Origin: Hanleya hanleyi
Taxonomy: Eukaryota; Mollusca; Polyplacophora; Lepidopleurida; Hanleyidae
Direction: 5' to 3'
Assembly (NCBI GenBank): GCA_036873755.1
Contig: JAVTVY010017344.1
Location: 1 to 64,000 of the forward strand
Length of the DNA: 64,000 bases
Below are positions 60,641 through 64,000 of this stretch, piece by piece. Within the stretch, counting starts at the first letter, position 1; every line of letters starts with the position of its first letter. Under the pieces are notes generated by a model that worked only from the letters and a program-made list of their open reading frames with translations, searched no databases and had not been told where the DNA came from. The position numbers and the translations under genes are program-made.

Positions 60641-63600
60641 AGATACGAACACTGTATAATATGTGGAGGAGCTGGAATTATTATACACCGGACATATTAA
60701 AACAGACTAGACGGTCGTTAACATCATAAATATATGAGCTTCCATGCTGGGGTGGCATGGTCATTTCGGGAACGCGAGACGAGACCTACGTCTACATCGG
60801 TGATATGATGGCGAGAATACCATCGACATCCCTGTGTCTAAATTGTCAACACCTGGGGAAGGGGTCTCCAACATGAGGTTAGGTTATTTACTTCAGAAAT
60901 GAACGTGATCGTCAATTTACACCATGCCAATGCCCAAGGTGACCAAACCAAATCTAGTAAACGAGACGTAACTGTCTAGCAAGCAGTTCCGCCTCGGCAT
61001 TGTATCAGGCATCAACACCGCAAATATCTCGAGGGGTCTGGCACCATTTGATTACTGGAAATGTTGAAACAGGTTAAATTCGTTAACATTATAAATAGAT
61101 GAGCCGCCGAGAAGGAATTAACGCCCAGTCGATACTCCAGGGTGGACATGGCGAGGAGGCGAAGTTCATTGCCTAGGTCTACATATTTTAATTCTAGCAA
61201 TATTGGTTTAGCTTTGCCGGCGAACACGAATGAGCGACAGTTATTAAAGGCTGAGGTCAAGAGAACTTAGTCTGAGCTGATCGAATCCCTTCAGTGTTAG
61301 TATCAAATCAGACTTATAAACAGATTCCTATCCAGATAATTCCGACATCACGATGAAAAGAATAAAATTGGATCGGTCTGTACATGGACCAGAATGGATC
61401 GAGGCATCACAACATGAAAGCTCGTCTATATATGATGTTAACGTCTGTCACCTGTTGATTGACACACTTACTCATGTAACATCAGGGGGAGTTCCGCATG
61501 TAATTGTGCAACATTGTAACGATCATTAACGATGTTGATGAACGCTGCATTCTTACAATGTTGCACGGTAACATCCTTAAAAAAATCGTCGTTTCTCATA
61601 AAGAATGCGCATGTTGAAAATCTCTTTTTCAAGCTCGAAGGAAAGATTTTGTTGAAAAGCTCATCCCAAGTCAATCTGTATAAACACACACTTAATAACA
61701 TGTTGGCGAACAATCTTTTCGAACAATGTTGCATAGTAACATCATTCAAAATACCATGTATTCTTATAGAGAAATTGCAATTGAAAAGAGTATATTTAGA
61801 ATGCCTATCGCTTTTTCTAATGTAGTTTTCCTTAGGAGGAGCTCCTAACACGCTAATTGGCATCATAGATAATTTCGTCTCCTCCGTGAACTGCCATTAT
61901 TATTATGGGTGATAATGAAAAGAGAAAAGACCAGAATCTGATAGAGCCAATCCAAATATAACTGGTGCCATTCGGGTTTGAACGTAATGGACATGTAAAT
62001 GCATACGGTCGCAACAGCTAGAATTAACATAACCGAAGCAATCTGATGGAAGGGAAGGGGCGCATCTTCTTTCTGCTTGTGTCAGGATAATCTTGAAGAT
62101 CATTGAGACTCCAGGCTATGAGCACCTTAGTGTTCCATGTTTGTGAGATCAACCTCGGATGTTCCTGACCAACCCGAATGCTGCCAGTTACGTCTTTAAA
62201 GAACCGCTAATGTTACATAGTAATATTTTGGTTGACTTCATGCAATCCTTTTTTCGTAGTCATCCAAAATAATAATGGCAGTCCATGGAGACAAAATTCA
62301 ATTTGTGCGTGTGATTGTGTGTGTATTCCAAAGGTGCAAAGCGGGGACATTTATATGAATACACCTTTACACTGGGGACACACCTCCAATCGGGGACGTC
62401 TCCGGTTTGACAAAGATTGGGAATCTGTTTCCGGATGTTTGCCTGTCTGTATTATCAGAAGTTCAGTTTCATCCACTTCTGGTATTATACAACTCTCGAA
62501 TGAACAAGCTAAGGTATAGTTCCCCACTTTGACTGGTGAAAGCTGATACGTGTGTGTTTGAAATGTCCTCCGTTTGAAAATGGTGTTTGCCTATGTGTCT
62601 CCACACTGTTCACTGTCTCACTTATATCTTAGAATACAGGCTTGGTTAATTTAAGTGCCGAACGGGTCTGAATGGGTCACAGAAGTCTTGAGGCTGTCCA
62701 GATCACAAACCAGGTTGTTTCTTAAATATCCCATAAGTAAAGAAGTCCGCACTTGTATGGTCGTCTGTGGATGTCCCCGCTGTACACCTTCAACAGACGT
62801 GTGTGTGTGTCCGTGCGTCTGGGTATGATCTTTAAAACTGATCTTTCGTTATACAATTAGACGGATGAAATCAACTACTACTTACATTTAACCAATATCG
62901 AGAGCGTTTAAGCTGACGAGTAATGGCAAATAGCAAACACGAAGTGGGGATAATGTTTTTTGCTATATCTTCAAAACAATTATAATCTGGAAATTTCACA
63001 AATAAACACATATCTATTCCCTCAATCAAAATTGAATACCTGTACCAGAAACTTCAGCGTAGTATCTACAAATCGCGTGAAACAACCACGAGATTCAGTC
63101 GTCGGCCGCTTCACTCACGCATTCTGGCGCGCAATTTTAGTTAACCAGGTGTTGTTCTTAAATTACAAAACCAATCTTTACCTTCTTTGTGCAAATCGAT
63201 CCGTATTTTATCTCAGAACAGTACGCATAAACCGCGAAAGCAAATATCCACTCGTTTTAGGCACCCAGCACGCCAATGCCCAAGGTGACCAAAACAAATC
63301 TAGTAACGAGACGTAATTGTCTAGCAAGCAGTTCCACCTCGGCATTGTATCAGGCACCAACACCGCAAATATCTCCAGAGGTCTGGCACCATTTGATTAC
63401 TGGAAATGGTGAAACATTAAATTCGTTAACATTATAAATAGATGAGCCGCCGAGAAGAAATTAACGCCCAGCCGATACTCCAGGGTGGACATGGCGAGGA
63501 GGCGAAATTCATTGCCTAGGTCTACATATTTTAATTCCAGCAATATTGATTTAGCTTTACCGGCGACACGAATGAGTGACAGTTATTAAAGGCTAAGGCC

Positions 63601-64000
63601 AAGTGAGCTTAGTTTGAGCTGATCGAATACCTTCAGTGTTAGTATCAAATCAGACTTACAAACATATTCCCATCCAGATAATTCCGACATCACGATGAAA
63701 AGAATAAAATTGGATCGATGTGTACATGGACCAGAATGGATCGAGGCACCCCATCATGGAAGCTCGTCTATATATGATATTAACGACTGCAAGCCGGTTA
63801 CATCCTGCTGTAAGCAACATATCCAAATGGAGAAGCAGATAGGATTTAATTTTAATCAGATTGTTACGAATGGTACCATAATGTAACTTAGTATCTGTTA
63901 TGAACATGGGATGCATCACTGTGACCAATCATGATTTGTTATTGTTGTTGTTGTTTGCAGATAGCCACCCGATGTCAGACATCTAGAGTCTTTCGAAAAG
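60641..64000 (+). repeat. Array module C, copy 4 (C4), cut by window end
   Basis: From about 60,900 it follows C1 at an offset of about 37,160 with very high identity up to the last base, which lies in the L2-like tail. It contains the right arm (TATAAATAG 61,090; complete 40-codon frame 61,148-61,270), tandem blocks (61,475-61,830), mini-palindrome centre, GGGGAC block (62,335-62,810), the unique stretch with an open 118-codon frame (62,960-63,316) and the truncated arm (63,270-63,740; TATAAATAG 63,433). It is closer to C1 than C3 is, although C3 lies nearer. No gene. Confidence 0.83.

Noticed and set aside
61468..61866. 132-codon minus-strand frame in C4
   Set aside because: A one-base loss fuses two shorter frames seen separately in C1 and C2; it spans a tandem repeat and has no known motif.
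1..64000. Whole window as an assembly artefact of duplicated haplotypes
   Set aside because: Copies carry distinct indels, a LINE and a MITE in some copies only, and a hybrid junction. Still, the near-identity of A1/A2 and of C1/C4 means a partial artefact cannot be excluded without reads.

Overview
This window is eukaryotic, non-genic, repeat-derived DNA, most likely from a mollusc and probably a marine gastropod. The sequence shows no operons, no RNA genes and no single-copy host gene. It holds a LINE retrotransposon, decayed Penelope-like reverse transcriptase, tRNA-derived SINE pieces, minisatellites and long inverted repeats. The mollusc assignment rests on remembered resemblance: SINE tails of the type 'gtcgtgatatagctgaaat'...'gttgaaagcgacgt'...'cactcactcact' (11.35, 22.55, 39.50, 53.74 and 60.0 kb) look like tails common in gastropod genomes. 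Treat it as an inference.

Layout. Nearly everything belongs to a macro-tandem array built from three modules. A runs from the C/A junction to a palindrome centre, B from that centre to a second related centre, and C from there to the next A. The order is: A1 (1-5,110), B1 (5,111-12,069), LINE (12,074-16,335), B2 (16,336-23,263), C1 (23,264-28,242), A2 (28,243-33,340), B3 (33,341-40,223), C2 (40,224-45,182), A3 (45,183-47,861), B4 (47,862-54,410), C3 diverged (54,411-57,979), D patchwork (57,980-60,640), C4 (60,641 to the window end). One complete A-B-C unit is about 16.94 kb (28,243 to 45,183). A1+B1 lines up with A2+B3 at an offset of about 28.2 kb. B1 lines up with B2 at about 11.2 kb. C1 lines up with C4 at about 37.16 kb. 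Most of these pairs differ only by scattered single bases and short indels.

Architecture. The A|B and B|C junctions are both centres of large imperfect palindromes with arms of up to about 2 kb, so the same arm family occurs in both orientations along the array. Minisatellites, a two-palindrome MITE-like insertion, a smaller TIR-bounded insertion and SINE/Penelope debris are embedded in the modules. Some are present in some copies and absent in others, which gives internal empty sites.

Coding content. The only convincing long reading frame is ORF2 of the LINE: 1190 codons, AP endonuclease plus reverse transcriptase plus a C-terminal Cys/His motif, with the expected catalytic residues visible. 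In front of it is the tail of ORF1, ending an SGNH-esterase domain, so the element is 5'-truncated. The Penelope-like RT copies (about 1.27-2.48 kb and 29.51-30.73 kb, minus strand) are frameshifted relics. All other short frames look like by-products of repeats.

Inference. The array seems to have grown by unequal exchange between palindrome arms; a hybrid arm at 16.34-16.5 kb is what such an exchange would leave. The LINE arrived at one centre, and the corresponding sites at 23.26, 40.22 and 54.41 kb are empty.
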